This document shows positions 34,455 through 42,597 of a stretch of DNA of 53,415 nt, one piece after another. This DNA comes from Pseudonocardia sp. TRM90224 (GTDB lineage: Bacteria > Actinomycetota > Actinomycetes > Mycobacteriales > Pseudonocardiaceae), in the NCBI RefSeq assembly GCF_021245725.1, contig NZ_JAJGSX010000047.1, positions 1-53,415 on the forward strand. The letters run 5' to 3'. Within the stretch, counting starts at the first letter, position 1; the number at the start of each line of letters is the position of its first letter. The notes under the pieces were generated by a model that did no database searches, was not told where the DNA came from, and was given only the letters and a program-made list of their open reading frames with translations. A program made the translations under genes and the position numbers.

Positions 34455-35016
34455 TTTCCACTGCCTTCTTCTTCGGCGCGAACTTGATCGAGGACGGCAC
34501 GAGCTCGGTCTTGTGGCCCGACTCGGCGAGCGCCGCGGCGCGCTTGGCGCCCAGCGGCTCGTCCATGATCTTCGCGTGGATCTTGAGGATCGCGTCGATC
34601 AGCATCTCCGGCCGCGGCGGGCAGCCCGGGAGGTACATGTCGACGGGCACGACGTGGTCGACGCCCTGCACGATCGCGTAGTTGTTGAACATGCCGCCCG
34701 ACGACGCGCAGACGCCCATCGCCAGCACCCAGCGCGGCTCCGGCATCTGGTCGTAGATCTGGCGCAGCACGGGCGCCATCTTGTTGCTCACCCGGCCGGC
34801 GACGATCATCAGGTCGGCCTGGCGCGGCGAGGCCCTGAAGACCTCCATGCCGAACCGCGCGAGGTCGTAGCGCGGGGCGCCGGTCGTCATCATCTCGATC
34901 GCGCAGCAGGCCAGCCCGAAGGTGGCCGGCCAGAGCGAGGACTTGCGGGTCCAGTTGACCAGCTTCTCGACACTGGTCAGCAGCACGCCGTTGGGAAGGT
35001 GCTCTTCGAGGCCCAT
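34447..35016 (-). CDS. nuoB: NADH-quinone oxidoreductase subunit B
   Basis: 189 residues carrying terminal cluster N2: adjacent cysteines in GLACCAIEMM, a third in MGVCASSGGMFNN and a fourth in PGCPPRPEMLID. Reduces menaquinone at the junction with NuoD and NuoH. ATG start one base before the nuoA stop region, with nuoA directly upstream. Confidence 0.98.
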   Translation of the reverse strand: MGLEEHLPNGVLLTSVEKLVNWTRKSSLWPATFGLACCAIEMMTTGAPRYDLARFGMEVFRASPRQADLMIVAGRVSNKMAPVLRQIYDQMPEPRWVLAMGVCASSGGMFNNYAIVQGVDHVVPVDMYLPGCPPRPEMLIDAILKIHAKIMDEPLGAKRAAALAESGHKTELVPSSIKFAPKKKAVESA

Positions 35017-35017
35017 C

Positions 35018-35383
35018 TCAGTTCCAATCCAGCCCGCCGCGCCGCCACACGTAGATGTAGGCGAAGCCGACCGTGACGATGAACAGCACGATCTCCACCA
35101 GCCCGAAGAGGCCGAGCGCGTCGGCGCTCACCGCGAACGGGTAGAGGAAGACCATTTCGATGTCGAACAGGATGAACAACATCGCAGTGAGGTAATAGGC
35201 GACCGGCATCCGACCGCCGCCGACGACGGGCTGCGGCGAAGGCTCGATACCGCATTCGTAGGCGTCGAGCTTGGCGCGGTTGTAGCGGCGCGGACCGACG
35301 TAGGGCGCCGCGGTCACCGAGAACAGCGCGAAGGCACCGGCCAGTGCGAACAGCAGCACCAGCGGGAGGTAGGGATCGAGCAT
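35018..35383 (-). CDS. nuoA: NADH-quinone oxidoreductase subunit A
   Basis: 121 residues, three membrane helices (about 5-25, 65-85, 92-110), with KLDAYECGIEPSPQP holding the conserved Cys loop near the quinone cavity and FLYPFAVSADALGLFGLVE. First gene of the 14-gene nuo operon. Upstream 93 bases contain a -10-like TAGTGT at 35426-35421 and an imperfect iron-box-like sequence at 35452-35470. Confidence 0.97.
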   Translation of the reverse strand: MLDPYLPLVLLFALAGAFALFSVTAAPYVGPRRYNRAKLDAYECGIEPSPQPVVGGGRMPVAYYLTAMLFILFDIEMVFLYPFAVSADALGLFGLVEIVLFIVTVGFAYIYVWRRGGLDWN

Positions 35384-35420
35384 CCGTGCGTCCTCTTCTG
35401 ATTCGATACCGGCGGCCGCG

Positions 35421-35426
35421 ACACTA
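35421..35426 (-). promoter_or_regulatory. Candidate -10 of nuo operon
   Basis: TAGTGT on the minus strand fits TANNNT, 38 bases before the nuoA ATG. No convincing -35, consistent with an activator- or repressor-controlled promoter. Confidence 0.35.
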
Positions 35427-35451
35427 GGTCGGCGCGCGGCACCGGGCTGAG

Positions 35452-35470
35452 CCAGGCAAGCCTTACTTCG
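35452..35470. promoter_or_regulatory. IdeR/DtxR-like iron box, imperfect
   Basis: CCAGGCAAGCCTTACTTCG matches about 13 of 19 positions of the mycobacterial iron-box consensus. It lies about 26 bases upstream of the nuo -10, near the -35 region, and just after the menJ stop. A match this weak needs testing. Confidence 0.35.
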
Positions 35471-35476
35471 GTGGTG

Positions 35477-36769
35477 CTACAAGCTCGGCGCGACCTTTGT
35501 CATCGCCGTGATCACGCGATCACTCACCCCGCCATCCCGTGGGTCGTACAAGTTGGCGAGGAGCTTGAGGATGAAACGCATCAACGTGACCCGCGGAAGG
35601 CCGTACTTCGTGGCCATTCCCATGATCGTCGGGTTGCCGATGAGCTTCGAGAAGATGTTGCCGATGCGGTAGTAGCCGCCAAGGGCCTGGCTCATCGCGG
35701 CCGGGTAGCCGGCGAGCGCGGCCTCCGCCGACGCGCCGGAGCGGGCGAGCGACTGCACCGCGCAGCGCGAGGCGATCGCCGCCGACTCCATCGCGTAGGC
35801 GATGCCCTCGCCGTTGAACGGGTTCACCATCCCGCCCGCGTCGCCGACCAGCAGCAACCCCGGCCGGTAGTGCGGCACCCGGTTGAAGCCCATCGGCAGC
35901 GCGGCGCCGCCGACGGTGCCGACGGCGTTCTCGTCGCGGTAGCCCCACTCCTCCGGGGTGCCCTCCAGCCAGCTGCGCAGCAGCGCCCGGTAGTCGGTGG
36001 AGCCGTAGGCCTTCGACGTCGAGAGGATGCCGAGGCCGACGTTCGACGTGCCGTCGCCCATCCCGAAGATCCAGCCGTAGCCGGGCAGGAGCTTGGGGTT
36101 CGCCGGGTCGGACCGGTCCCACAGCTCCAGGTGGCTCTCGAGGTAGTCGTCGTGCGTGCGCGGGCTGTTGTAGTAGCGGCGCACCGCAACACCCATCGGG
36201 CGGTCGTCGCGCTTGCCCATGCCGAGGCTCAGCGCGAGGCGGGCGCTCACGCCGTCACACGCAAGGGTGAGCGGCGCGCGGAAGGTGACCTCGCGCTTGT
36301 CCTTGCCCTTGCCGACGTGCCCGGTGACGCCCACGACCCGGCCGCGGTCGGTGACCGCCTCGGTGACGGTGGTGTCCTCGTGCAGGCGCGCGCCCGACTT
36401 CTCGGCGTGCCGGACCAGCAGCTCGTCGAAGTCCTGGCGGGGGCGGACCGCGCCGAAGTTCGGGAAGCTCGCGAGCGTCGGCCAGTCGAGCTCCAGCGTC
36501 ACACCGCCGCCGACGACGCGCAGGCCCTTGTTGTGCAGCCAGCCGTTCTGCTCGGAGCAGTCGATGCCCAGGTCGATGAGCTGCTTCATGCCCCGCGGGG
36601 TGAAGCCGTCGCCGCACACCTTGGGGCGCGGGAACGTCGACTTCTCCAGCAGCAGCACATCGAGCCCCGCGCGGGCGAGGTACGCGGCGGCTGTGGAACC
36701 GGCGGGGCCGGCACCGACGACGATGACGTCGGCGTCGGCGCCGCTCGTGGTGGGATTCGGCGCGGCCAT
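35477..36769 (-). CDS. menJ: Menaquinone reductase MenJ (geranylgeranyl reductase family)
   Basis: 430 residues, flavin monooxygenase-like fold. FAD motif VVGAGPAGSTAAAYLARAGL near residues 16-35, DGFTPRGMKQL with a PxxG-type active segment, CDGVSARLALSLGM and LVGDAGGMVNPFNGEGIAYA (second FAD motif). In M. tuberculosis MenJ (Rv0561c) reduces one double bond of the menaquinone isoprenoid tail; that role is inferred from family and neighbours. ATG 36769 has AAGGAG four bases upstream. A -10-like TAGACT at 36812-36807 and a GTGAA/TTCAC repeat precede it. It is followed by the nuo promoter, so the two units are adjacent but separate. Confidence 0.9.
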   Translation of the reverse strand: MAAPNPTTSGADADVIVVGAGPAGSTAAAYLARAGLDVLLLEKSTFPRPKVCGDGFTPRGMKQLIDLGIDCSEQNGWLHNKGLRVVGGGVTLELDWPTLASFPNFGAVRPRQDFDELLVRHAEKSGARLHEDTTVTEAVTDRGRVVGVTGHVGKGKDKREVTFRAPLTLACDGVSARLALSLGMGKRDDRPMGVAVRRYYNSPRTHDDYLESHLELWDRSDPANPKLLPGYGWIFGMGDGTSNVGLGILSTSKAYGSTDYRALLRSWLEGTPEEWGYRDENAVGTVGGAALPMGFNRVPHYRPGLLLVGDAGGMVNPFNGEGIAYAMESAAIASRCAVQSLARSGASAEAALAGYPAAMSQALGGYYRIGNIFSKLIGNPTIMGMATKYGLPRVTLMRFILKLLANLYDPRDGGVSDRVITAMTKVAPSL

Positions 36770-36867
36770 GCGGCTCCTTGTGAACAGATTCACGAAGTCG
36801 GTTGGGAGTCTAAGCGCCCAGCTCCGAGCCTGCCCACCCACCCGGGTGACCTTCTGCGGCGAGCCCC

Positions 36868-36936
36868 GACTTCCCCACCGTTTTGGGTGGATGCGCGCCC
36901 CAGCGGCGCGCAAGTGCCCAAAACGGTGGGGAACTT
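36868..36936. repeat. Palindromic intergenic repeat family 1, subtype A, copy 3 (inverted)
   Basis: TTCCCCACCGTTTTGGG arms around TGGATGCGCGC and GCGCGCAAGTG. This centre is the reverse complement of the one at 6153-6221, so the element is present in the opposite orientation. It follows the menG 3' end and probably separates it from menJ. Confidence 0.87.
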
Positions 36937-36949
36937 CGGGGGCCGGCGG

Positions 36950-37630
36950 CTAGCGGGTGGCGCGGTGGAGGGCGACGGCGCCGCCGGCGAGGTTGCGCCA
37001 CGCGACGCGCTGCCAGCCGGCGTTGCCGATGCGCGCGGCCAGCTCGGGCTGCGGCGACCAGTCGCGGATCGACTCGCCGAGGTAGGAGTACGCCTCCGGG
37101 TTGCTGGAGACGGCGTTCGCAACAGCGGGGAGCCCGCGCTCCAGCACGAGGTGGTAGGCCGCGCGGTACGGCGCCCACGTCGGGCGGGAGAACTCGCAGA
37201 CCAGCAGCCGTCCACCCGGACGGGTGACGCGCGCCATCTCGGCCAGCGCGATGTCGGGCTCGGCGACGTTGCGCAGCCCGAACGAGATCGTCACGGCGTC
37301 GAAGGACCGGTCGGCGAACGGGAGGCGCATCGCGTCGGCCGCGACCTTCGGCACATCACGCCCCTCGCCGGCGCGGAGCATGCCGAGCGAGAAGTCGGCG
37401 GCGACGCACCACGCACCCGAGCGGCTGAGCTCGACCGTCGAGACCGACGTGCCGGCGGCGAGGTCCAGCACCCGCTCGCCGGCCCGGAGCGCGAGCGACT
37501 CGCGCGCGATCCGCCGCCACCGCCGGTCCTGGCCGCCGGACAGGACCGTGTTGGTGAGGTCGTACCGCGCCGCGACGCCGTCGAACATCGCCGCGACCTC
37601 GTGCGGGTCCTTGTCCAGCTCAGCCCTCAT
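36950..37630 (-). CDS. menG: Demethylmenaquinone methyltransferase
   Basis: 226 residues, UbiE/MenG family class I methyltransferase. Family signatures are FDGVAARYDLTNTVLSGGQD, the SAM motif VLDLAAGTSVSTVELSR, AMRLPFADRSFDAVTISFGL and RNVAEPDIALAEMARVTRPG. Catalyses the last step of menaquinone synthesis. ATG 37630. Its neighbours (menJ, MgtA-like and PimC-like genes) match the mycobacterial Rv0557-Rv0561c order. Confidence 0.95.
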   Translation of the reverse strand: MRAELDKDPHEVAAMFDGVAARYDLTNTVLSGGQDRRWRRIARESLALRAGERVLDLAAGTSVSTVELSRSGAWCVAADFSLGMLRAGEGRDVPKVAADAMRLPFADRSFDAVTISFGLRNVAEPDIALAEMARVTRPGGRLLVCEFSRPTWAPYRAAYHLVLERGLPAVANAVSSNPEAYSYLGESIRDWSPQPELAARIGNAGWQRVAWRNLAGGAVALHRATR

Positions 37631-37760
37631 CACGAGAGGAACCCTACGCACGGACCCCGGGAAGCCGCCGCCACACATGCGATGCGTGCGCATCGCACGG
37701 GTTGCCGCCACCCCCTTGGGGTCTGCCCGCCGGCCGGGGCGTGGCTGGGTGCCCCACAGG

Positions 37761-37820
37761 AGGGCAGGAAAGCCACTTTCCTGCCCTGTGAGGGCCGGAA
37801 AGTGGCTTTCCTGCCCTCCC
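37761..37820. repeat. Palindromic intergenic repeat family 2, copy c
   Basis: Identical to 17003-17053 over about 50 bases, then diverging by one base (TTTCCTGCCC versus TTTGCTGCCC), so it forms two back-to-back hairpins with GGGCAGGAAAG arms. Lies beyond the 3' end of the PimC-like gene, upstream of menG. The 37631-37843 gap holds nothing else. Confidence 0.87.
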
Positions 37821-37843
37821 CGGTGCCGTCCCCCGTTGGGGCG

Positions 37844-38947
37844 TCAGCCGGCCAGTTGCACCAGCATGCGGTCCACCGACGCCGGCCAGTCGTACCGCTC
37901 CGCACGGGCGCGGGCGGCCGCGCGCCGCCCCCGCTCGTCGTCCGCCAGCAGCGTCGTGACGCCCGCGGCGAACGCGTCGGGTGAGTCCGCGGCCGCCGCG
38001 CCGGAGCGCCCGACGATCTCCGGCAGCGCCGACGACGCCGAGACGACCACGGGTGTCCCGCTGGCCAGCGCCTCCAGCGCGGAGAGGCCGAACGTCTCGT
38101 GCGGGCCGGGGGCGAGCGAGACGTCGGCCGAGGCGAGCAGGCCGGCCAGCCGCGACCGGTCGGGCACGAACCCGAGGAACGTGACCGGCAGCCGAGCGGC
38201 CCGCCGTTCCAGCGACGCGCGCCGCGGCCCGTCCCCCGCAACGACGAGCCGCACGCGGTGCCCGGCGTCACGCAGCGCCGCGACGGTGTCGACGCTGCGC
38301 TCGGGGTGCTTCTCCGGCGACAGCCGCCCGCAGTGCACGAGCAGCGCGTCGGCGCCGGCGGCGAGGTCGCGCCGGAGCGTCCGGTCGTGCCGCGCGGGCG
38401 TGAACGTCGTCAGGTCGACGCCCAGCGGCACCTGCACGACGTTGCGCGCGCCGATCCGGTCGAACTCGGCCCGCGCGAACCCCGTCGTGCAGACCACGGT
38501 GTCGTACGCGGCGGCCATCCGCGCGTTGGCGGCGTCGGCAACCCGCTCTGCGACGTACCCCGGCAGCAGGAACTGCGTCAGCAGCCGGTCGAGCCGCTCG
38601 TGCGAGATCACGACGCTCGGCACCCCGACCCGGCCCGCCCACGCGCCCAGACCGCGCAGCGTCAGCCGGTCGGACACCTCGACGGCGTCGGGCCGCAGCC
38701 GTTCCAGCAGCCGCCGCACCCGCCAGGGGTCGACGGCGCGGTAGCCGCCGGTGCCGGGCAGCCGCGGCGCCGGCACGGTGATGCGGCGGACGCCGGTGGG
38801 CAGCAGCTCGTGCGCGGCCCGCGCCCCGGGCACGACGAGCACCACCTCGTGGCCACGCCCCACGTAGCCGGCCCCGAGGTGGTGCAGCGCGGTGCGCAGG
38901 CCACCGGAGCGGGGGCCGTAGAAGTTCGCGAGCTGGACGATCCGCAC
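37844..38947 (-). CDS. GT4 glycosyltransferase, PimC-like mannosyltransferase
   Basis: 367 residues, GT-B fold. VQLANFYGPRSGGLRTALHH at the N-terminus and AVEVSDRLTLRGLGAWAGRV, VISHERLDRLLTQFLLP closely follow the mycobacterial PimC pattern as I recall it. GPHETFGLSALEALASGTPV is the C-terminal donor-binding EX7E-type motif. Expected to transfer mannose from GDP-mannose to a phosphatidylinositol mannoside or a related lipid at the inner membrane. GTG start, 3 bases after the next mannosyltransferase stop, so the two are co-transcribed. Confidence 0.8.
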   Translation of the reverse strand: MRIVQLANFYGPRSGGLRTALHHLGAGYVGRGHEVVLVVPGARAAHELLPTGVRRITVPAPRLPGTGGYRAVDPWRVRRLLERLRPDAVEVSDRLTLRGLGAWAGRVGVPSVVISHERLDRLLTQFLLPGYVAERVADAANARMAAAYDTVVCTTGFARAEFDRIGARNVVQVPLGVDLTTFTPARHDRTLRRDLAAGADALLVHCGRLSPEKHPERSVDTVAALRDAGHRVRLVVAGDGPRRASLERRAARLPVTFLGFVPDRSRLAGLLASADVSLAPGPHETFGLSALEALASGTPVVVSASSALPEIVGRSGAAAADSPDAFAAGVTTLLADDERGRRAAARARAERYDWPASVDRMLVQLAG

Positions 38948-38950
38948 GGG

Positions 38951-40096
38951 TCAGGCCGCGGCCGCGGCCGCCACCCCGATCACCTCGGCGTAGTGGGCGA
39001 GCAGCTCGTCGCAGACCGTCGTCCAGGTGCGGCGCAGCACCGACTGCCGCGCGGCCGTGCCGAAGCGCCTGCGCAGCCGCGGGTCGGTCAGCGCCGTCAC
39101 GGCGGCGCGCAGCTGCTCGTCGGCGGCGGCGCCGACCGGGTCGGCCCAGTCGGGCCGCGGCGGCACCAGGTAGCCGGTCCGCCCGGGCAGCACGAGGTCG
39201 CGCGGCCCGCCGGCGTCGGGCGCGACGACCGGCAGCCCCGACGCGAGCGCCTCCTGCACCGCCTGGCAGAACGTCTCGGACGGCCCGGTGTGCACGAAGA
39301 TGTCGAGCGAGGCGTAGATCCGCGCCAGCTCGTCGCCGCTGCGGAACCCGAGGAACGCCGCGTCGGGCAGCGCCGCCCGCAGCCGCTCCTCGCTCGGCCC
39401 GCCGCCGACCACGACGAGCCGGACGCCCGGCAGGTCGCGCAGCACCGCCAGCCGCTCGACCTGCTTCTCCGGCGCCAGCCGCCCGACGTACCCGACGAGC
39501 AGCTCGTCGTTCGGCGCCAGCTCGGCGCGCAGCGCGGCGTCCCGCTTCGACGGGGTGAACCGGCTGGTGTCGACGCCGCGCGCCCACTGGTGCACCCGCG
39601 GCACCCCGCGCTCGCGCAGCGCCTCGGTCGCCCAGCTCGACGGCGCCAGCGTCCGGTCGGCCTGGCCGTGCAGCCGGCAGGTCCACCGCCAGGCCGCGCG
39701 GGCGGTCAGCCCGAGCCCGTACGACGACGCGAAGCCGGCGACGTCGGTCTGGTAGATCGCGACGGTCGGGATGCCGAGCCGGCGCGCCGCCGCCAGCCCC
39801 CGGTAGCCGACGACGAACGGCGCGGCGAGGTGGACGACGTCGGGGCCGAACTCGCGCAACGCCGTCATGATCCGCCGCGACGGCACACCGACCGGCATCG
39901 AGGAGACGACGGGCAGGTCGAACGCGGGCACCCGGACGACGGGGGCGCCGGCGTACTCGACCGGGCCCTCCAGACCGGGGGCGATCACCAGCACCTGGTG
40001 GCCGGCCTCCGTCAGGTGCTCGACGACCCGCAGTACCGAGTTCGTGACACCGTTGACGACCGGGAGGAAGCACTCGGACACGATCGCGACTCGCAC
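38951..40096 (-). CDS. GT4 glycosyltransferase, MgtA-like alpha-mannosyltransferase
   Basis: 381 residues, GT-B fold: VRVAIVSECFLPVVNGVTNS start, HLAAPFVVGYRGLAAARRLG, GRLAPEKQVERLAVL for donor binding and TGPSETFCQAVQEALASGLP with the EX7E motif. This start and order match M. tuberculosis MgtA (Rv0557), which adds mannose to a glucuronosyl diacylglycerol or PIM-type acceptor; it lies next to menG there too. GTG start with no strong ribosome site. Leads the leftward mannosyltransferase-menG run. Confidence 0.83.
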   Translation of the reverse strand: MRVAIVSECFLPVVNGVTNSVLRVVEHLTEAGHQVLVIAPGLEGPVEYAGAPVVRVPAFDLPVVSSMPVGVPSRRIMTALREFGPDVVHLAAPFVVGYRGLAAARRLGIPTVAIYQTDVAGFASSYGLGLTARAAWRWTCRLHGQADRTLAPSSWATEALRERGVPRVHQWARGVDTSRFTPSKRDAALRAELAPNDELLVGYVGRLAPEKQVERLAVLRDLPGVRLVVVGGGPSEERLRAALPDAAFLGFRSGDELARIYASLDIFVHTGPSETFCQAVQEALASGLPVVAPDAGGPRDLVLPGRTGYLVPPRPDWADPVGAAADEQLRAAVTALTDPRLRRRFGTAARQSVLRRTWTTVCDELLAHYAEVIGVAAAAAA

Positions 40097-40209
40097 GGGT
40101 GCAACGTCCCCCAACCGGCGGCCGAGCGGCCGTACCTGGGTTGACGTGCCGCGGAACAGGCGGCCAACTCTGCGGTCCGCCCTGTTTGTACCGTCGGTGA
40201 TCCCTGGCA

Positions 40210-40225
40210 CGTCACCTGTGTGACG
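40210..40225. promoter_or_regulatory. Palindrome in mannosyltransferase/phosphatase divergent region
   Basis: CGTCAC-CTGT-GTGACG in the 165-base divergent intergenic region (40097-40261). A TTGACG at 40142-40147 could be a -35 for the rightward gene. Possible operator for an unidentified regulator. Confidence 0.4.
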
Positions 40226-40261
40226 CACTCGGGACACCGGAGCCGGTGACGCTTGTGCGGC

Positions 40262-41080
40262 ATGACGGTCCAAGACCACCCGCCGGTCTCCAGGGCGCCC
40301 GAGCCCGGGTTGCTCTCCCGCGCGCTCGAGGTCGCGGGCCGGCTCGCGAACGATGCCGCCGAGGTGATCACGGCGACGGCCGGCCGGGAGCACCACACCG
40401 GCGCGGTGCAGAAGGCGAACCCGTTCGACTGGGTCACCGACACCGACCGCACCCTCGAACGGCACACCCGCCGGGTGCTCGCGGCCGAGTACCCGGGCAT
40501 GCCTGTCGTCGGTGAGGAGTACGGCGCCGACGACGGGGCAGGGTCGGCGCCGTACCGGTGGGTCGTCGATCCGGTCGACGGGACGGCCAACTACGTGGCC
40601 GGTTTCCCCTGGTACGCCTACAGCCTCGCGCTGGTCGACGCGCACGGCCCGGTGGTCGGTGTGATCGCCGACCCGAGCCGCGCGCAGATCTACGCCGCCG
40701 CCCGCGGCCGGGGCGTCCGCGCCAACGGCGTGCCCGTGCGCGTCCGGCCGCGCGAGACAGCGGGCGGGCTGGTCTGCGCCGAGCTGTCGCCCGACCGGGC
40801 AGCGGGCTTCACGCGGCAGGCGGCCGCGGCGCACGTCGGTGTGCGGGTGCTCGGCTCGGCGGCGCTCGCGATCACGCAGGTCGCGCTCGGCCACGCGGTC
40901 GCCGCGGTGCTAGACGGGTTCCGCGAGTGGGACGTCGCCGGTGCCGCGTGCCTCGCGGCGGAGGCCGGCGCGCTCGTCGTCGACGGCGCGGGCAACGCCG
41001 ACCCGCTCCCGACCGGTGTGATGATCGTCGCTGTGCCCGGGGCGCTGGACGACGTGCTGGGCTGGTGGCACGGCACCTGA
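40262..41080 (+). CDS. Inositol monophosphatase family protein
   Basis: 272 residues, lithium-sensitive phosphatase fold. Metal ligands sit in GEE (84-86), DPVDGT (103-108) and EWDVAGA (about 218-224). Family members hydrolyse inositol-1-phosphate, histidinol-phosphate or 3'-phosphoadenosine phosphate; inositol is a precursor of PIM, which fits the neighbouring mannosyltransferases, but substrate is not decided by sequence. ATG 40262 is preferred over the TTG at 40253. Confidence 0.88.
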   Translation: MTVQDHPPVSRAPEPGLLSRALEVAGRLANDAAEVITATAGREHHTGAVQKANPFDWVTDTDRTLERHTRRVLAAEYPGMPVVGEEYGADDGAGSAPYRWVVDPVDGTANYVAGFPWYAYSLALVDAHGPVVGVIADPSRAQIYAAARGRGVRANGVPVRVRPRETAGGLVCAELSPDRAAGFTRQAAAAHVGVRVLGSAALAITQVALGHAVAAVLDGFREWDVAGAACLAAEAGALVVDGAGNADPLPTGVMIVAVPGALDDVLGWWHGT

Positions 41081-41129
41081 GCGGGCCACCGCATCGGAAT
41101 TGGCTGGTGGCGGCGCATCCCACCCGGGT

Positions 41130-41135
41130 TAATGT
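41130..41135 (+). promoter_or_regulatory. Possible -10 for DMT exporter gene
   Basis: TAATGT fits TANNNT and lies 6 bases before ATC 41142, the inferred start, implying a leaderless transcript. The in-frame TAA at 41130-41132 blocks any earlier start. Confidence 0.4.
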
Positions 41136-41141
41136 CGGCCC

Positions 41142-42056
41142 ATCGCCACCACCACCGCCCCCGCCTCATTCGCAGTACGGGCCACCCCGTGGATCTTCGT
41201 CGTCATCTGGGCGTCGGGGTTCGTCGTCGCGAAGTACGCCGCGCCCTACGCGGAGCCGCTGACGTTCCTGCTGATGCGCTACACCGCCGTGATCGTCCTG
41301 ATGCTCGTGCTCGCGATGCTCGCGGGCGCACCCTGGCCGCGGGGCCGGCAGGTGCTGCACATCGCGGTGGCCGGGGTCGGGATCCACGCCTGCTACCTGG
41401 GCGGGGTCTGGACGGCGGTCGCCGCCGGGATGCCGTCGGGGGTGGCCGCGCTGGTGGTGAACCTGCAGCCGGTACTGACCGCCGGGATCGCCGGCCTGCT
41501 CGGCGAGCGGCTCGGCAAGCTGCAGGTCGGCGGGCTGCTGCTGGGCTTCAGCGGGGTCGTGCTGGTGGTCGCCAACAAGCTCACGACGTCGGGCATCACG
41601 GTGCTGACGCTCGGCCTGACCGTCATGGCGCTGCTGACGATCACCGCCGGAACGCTCTACCAGAAGCGCTTCTGCCCGGAGTTCGACCTCCGGACGGGGC
41701 AGATCGTGCAGTTCGGCGCCGCGATCGTGGTGACGCTGCCGTTCGCGTTCGCGTTCGAGTCGTTCCGCGTCGAGTGGGCGCCGCAGCTGTTCGGGGCGCT
41801 CGCGTGGTCGGTGTTCGGGCTCACCGGGGCCGGCGTCTCGTTGCTCTACCTGATGCTGCGCCGCGGCGCGGCGGCGCAGGTGACCAGCTACTTCTACCTC
41901 GTGCCCGGTATCACGGCGCTGATGGCGCTCGCGATGTTCGGCGAGACGCTCGGGCTGCTCGCGATCGCGGGCATGGCGGTCGCCGTGCTCGGTGTGGCGC
42001 TGGCCACCCGGCGTGCGAAGGGCGCGAAGGACTCAGCCGGCGCGGCGTCGGCGTAG
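41142..42056 (+). CDS. EamA/DMT-family transporter with non-canonical start
   Basis: 304 residues if initiated at ATC 41142 (read IATTTAPASF). Ten membrane segments in two EamA repeats (VVIWASGFVVAKYAAPYAEP; GVSLLYLMLRRGAAAQVTSY), a drug/metabolite exporter fold. There is no ATG, GTG or TTG in frame between the stop at 41130 and ATG 41274, and starting there would delete the first membrane helix. The final 24 bases overlap the convergent DUF3592-like gene. Family membership is clear, substrate unknown. Confidence 0.82.
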   Translation: MATTTAPASFAVRATPWIFVVIWASGFVVAKYAAPYAEPLTFLLMRYTAVIVLMLVLAMLAGAPWPRGRQVLHIAVAGVGIHACYLGGVWTAVAAGMPSGVAALVVNLQPVLTAGIAGLLGERLGKLQVGGLLLGFSGVVLVVANKLTTSGITVLTLGLTVMALLTITAGTLYQKRFCPEFDLRTGQIVQFGAAIVVTLPFAFAFESFRVEWAPQLFGALAWSVFGLTGAGVSLLYLMLRRGAAAQVTSYFYLVPGITALMALAMFGETLGLLAIAGMAVAVLGVALATRRAKGAKDSAGAASA

Positions 42057-42503
42057 CCAGTACGCGAGCGAGCCGAACACCGCCCACACCCCGGCCAGCA
42101 CGGCCAGGGTCGTCGGCACCCCGTCGATCGCCGAGCGGCCGGCCACCCGCACCAGATCCGGCTTGGCGAGGTTGTACTCGACCGCGACCTTCTGGCCCGG
42201 CTCGAGCCCACGCGGGTAGAACACGCCGAGCTCCGGGACGACGGCCACGTTGTCCTTTGCGAGCGTGAACCGGATGAGCGTGCGGCTGAACGAGGAGCCC
42301 TCCAGCACCTCGGCCTCGGCCACACCCTTGTTCGACTCGATCGTGCGGTCGTCGATCACGGCCCCGGCCAGCGCGAACCCCGCGAGCGCCGTGATCACCA
42401 GCGCGATCGCGACGAGGATCTCGGGGACCTTGCCGGAGACGGCGGACACGGCAGGGCGGACGAGATCCCTGAGCTCGTCGACCGCGCGCGTTCCGGTGCT
42501 CAC
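42033..42503 (-). CDS. DUF3592-like membrane protein
   Basis: 156 residues: two membrane segments (about 28-50 and 130-148) flank a periplasmic domain with DDRTIESNKGVAEAEVLEGS, a conserved pattern of DUF3592 proteins, and PRGLEPGQKVAVEYNLAKPD. Function unknown; localises to the membrane. GTG start. Convergent overlap with the DMT transporter. Confidence 0.75.
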   Translation of the reverse strand: MSTGTRAVDELRDLVRPAVSAVSGKVPEILVAIALVITALAGFALAGAVIDDRTIESNKGVAEAEVLEGSSFSRTLIRFTLAKDNVAVVPELGVFYPRGLEPGQKVAVEYNLAKPDLVRVAGRSAIDGVPTTLAVLAGVWAVFGSLAYWLRRRRAG

Positions 42504-42584
42504 GATGGTCGAGGGTAGTGCCGCTCGCAGGTGGTGTGGCCAGCGCCTCCCCGGGGCGGACGAGCAGCCGGGAGGCAAGCCTCT

Positions 42585-42590
42585 TACTCT
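42585..42590 (+). promoter_or_regulatory. Candidate -10 of isochorismate synthase gene
   Basis: TACTCT fits TANNNT, 7 bases before GTG 42598, so this message may be leaderless. No -35 was identified. Confidence 0.4.
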
Positions 42591-42597
42591 CGGTATC

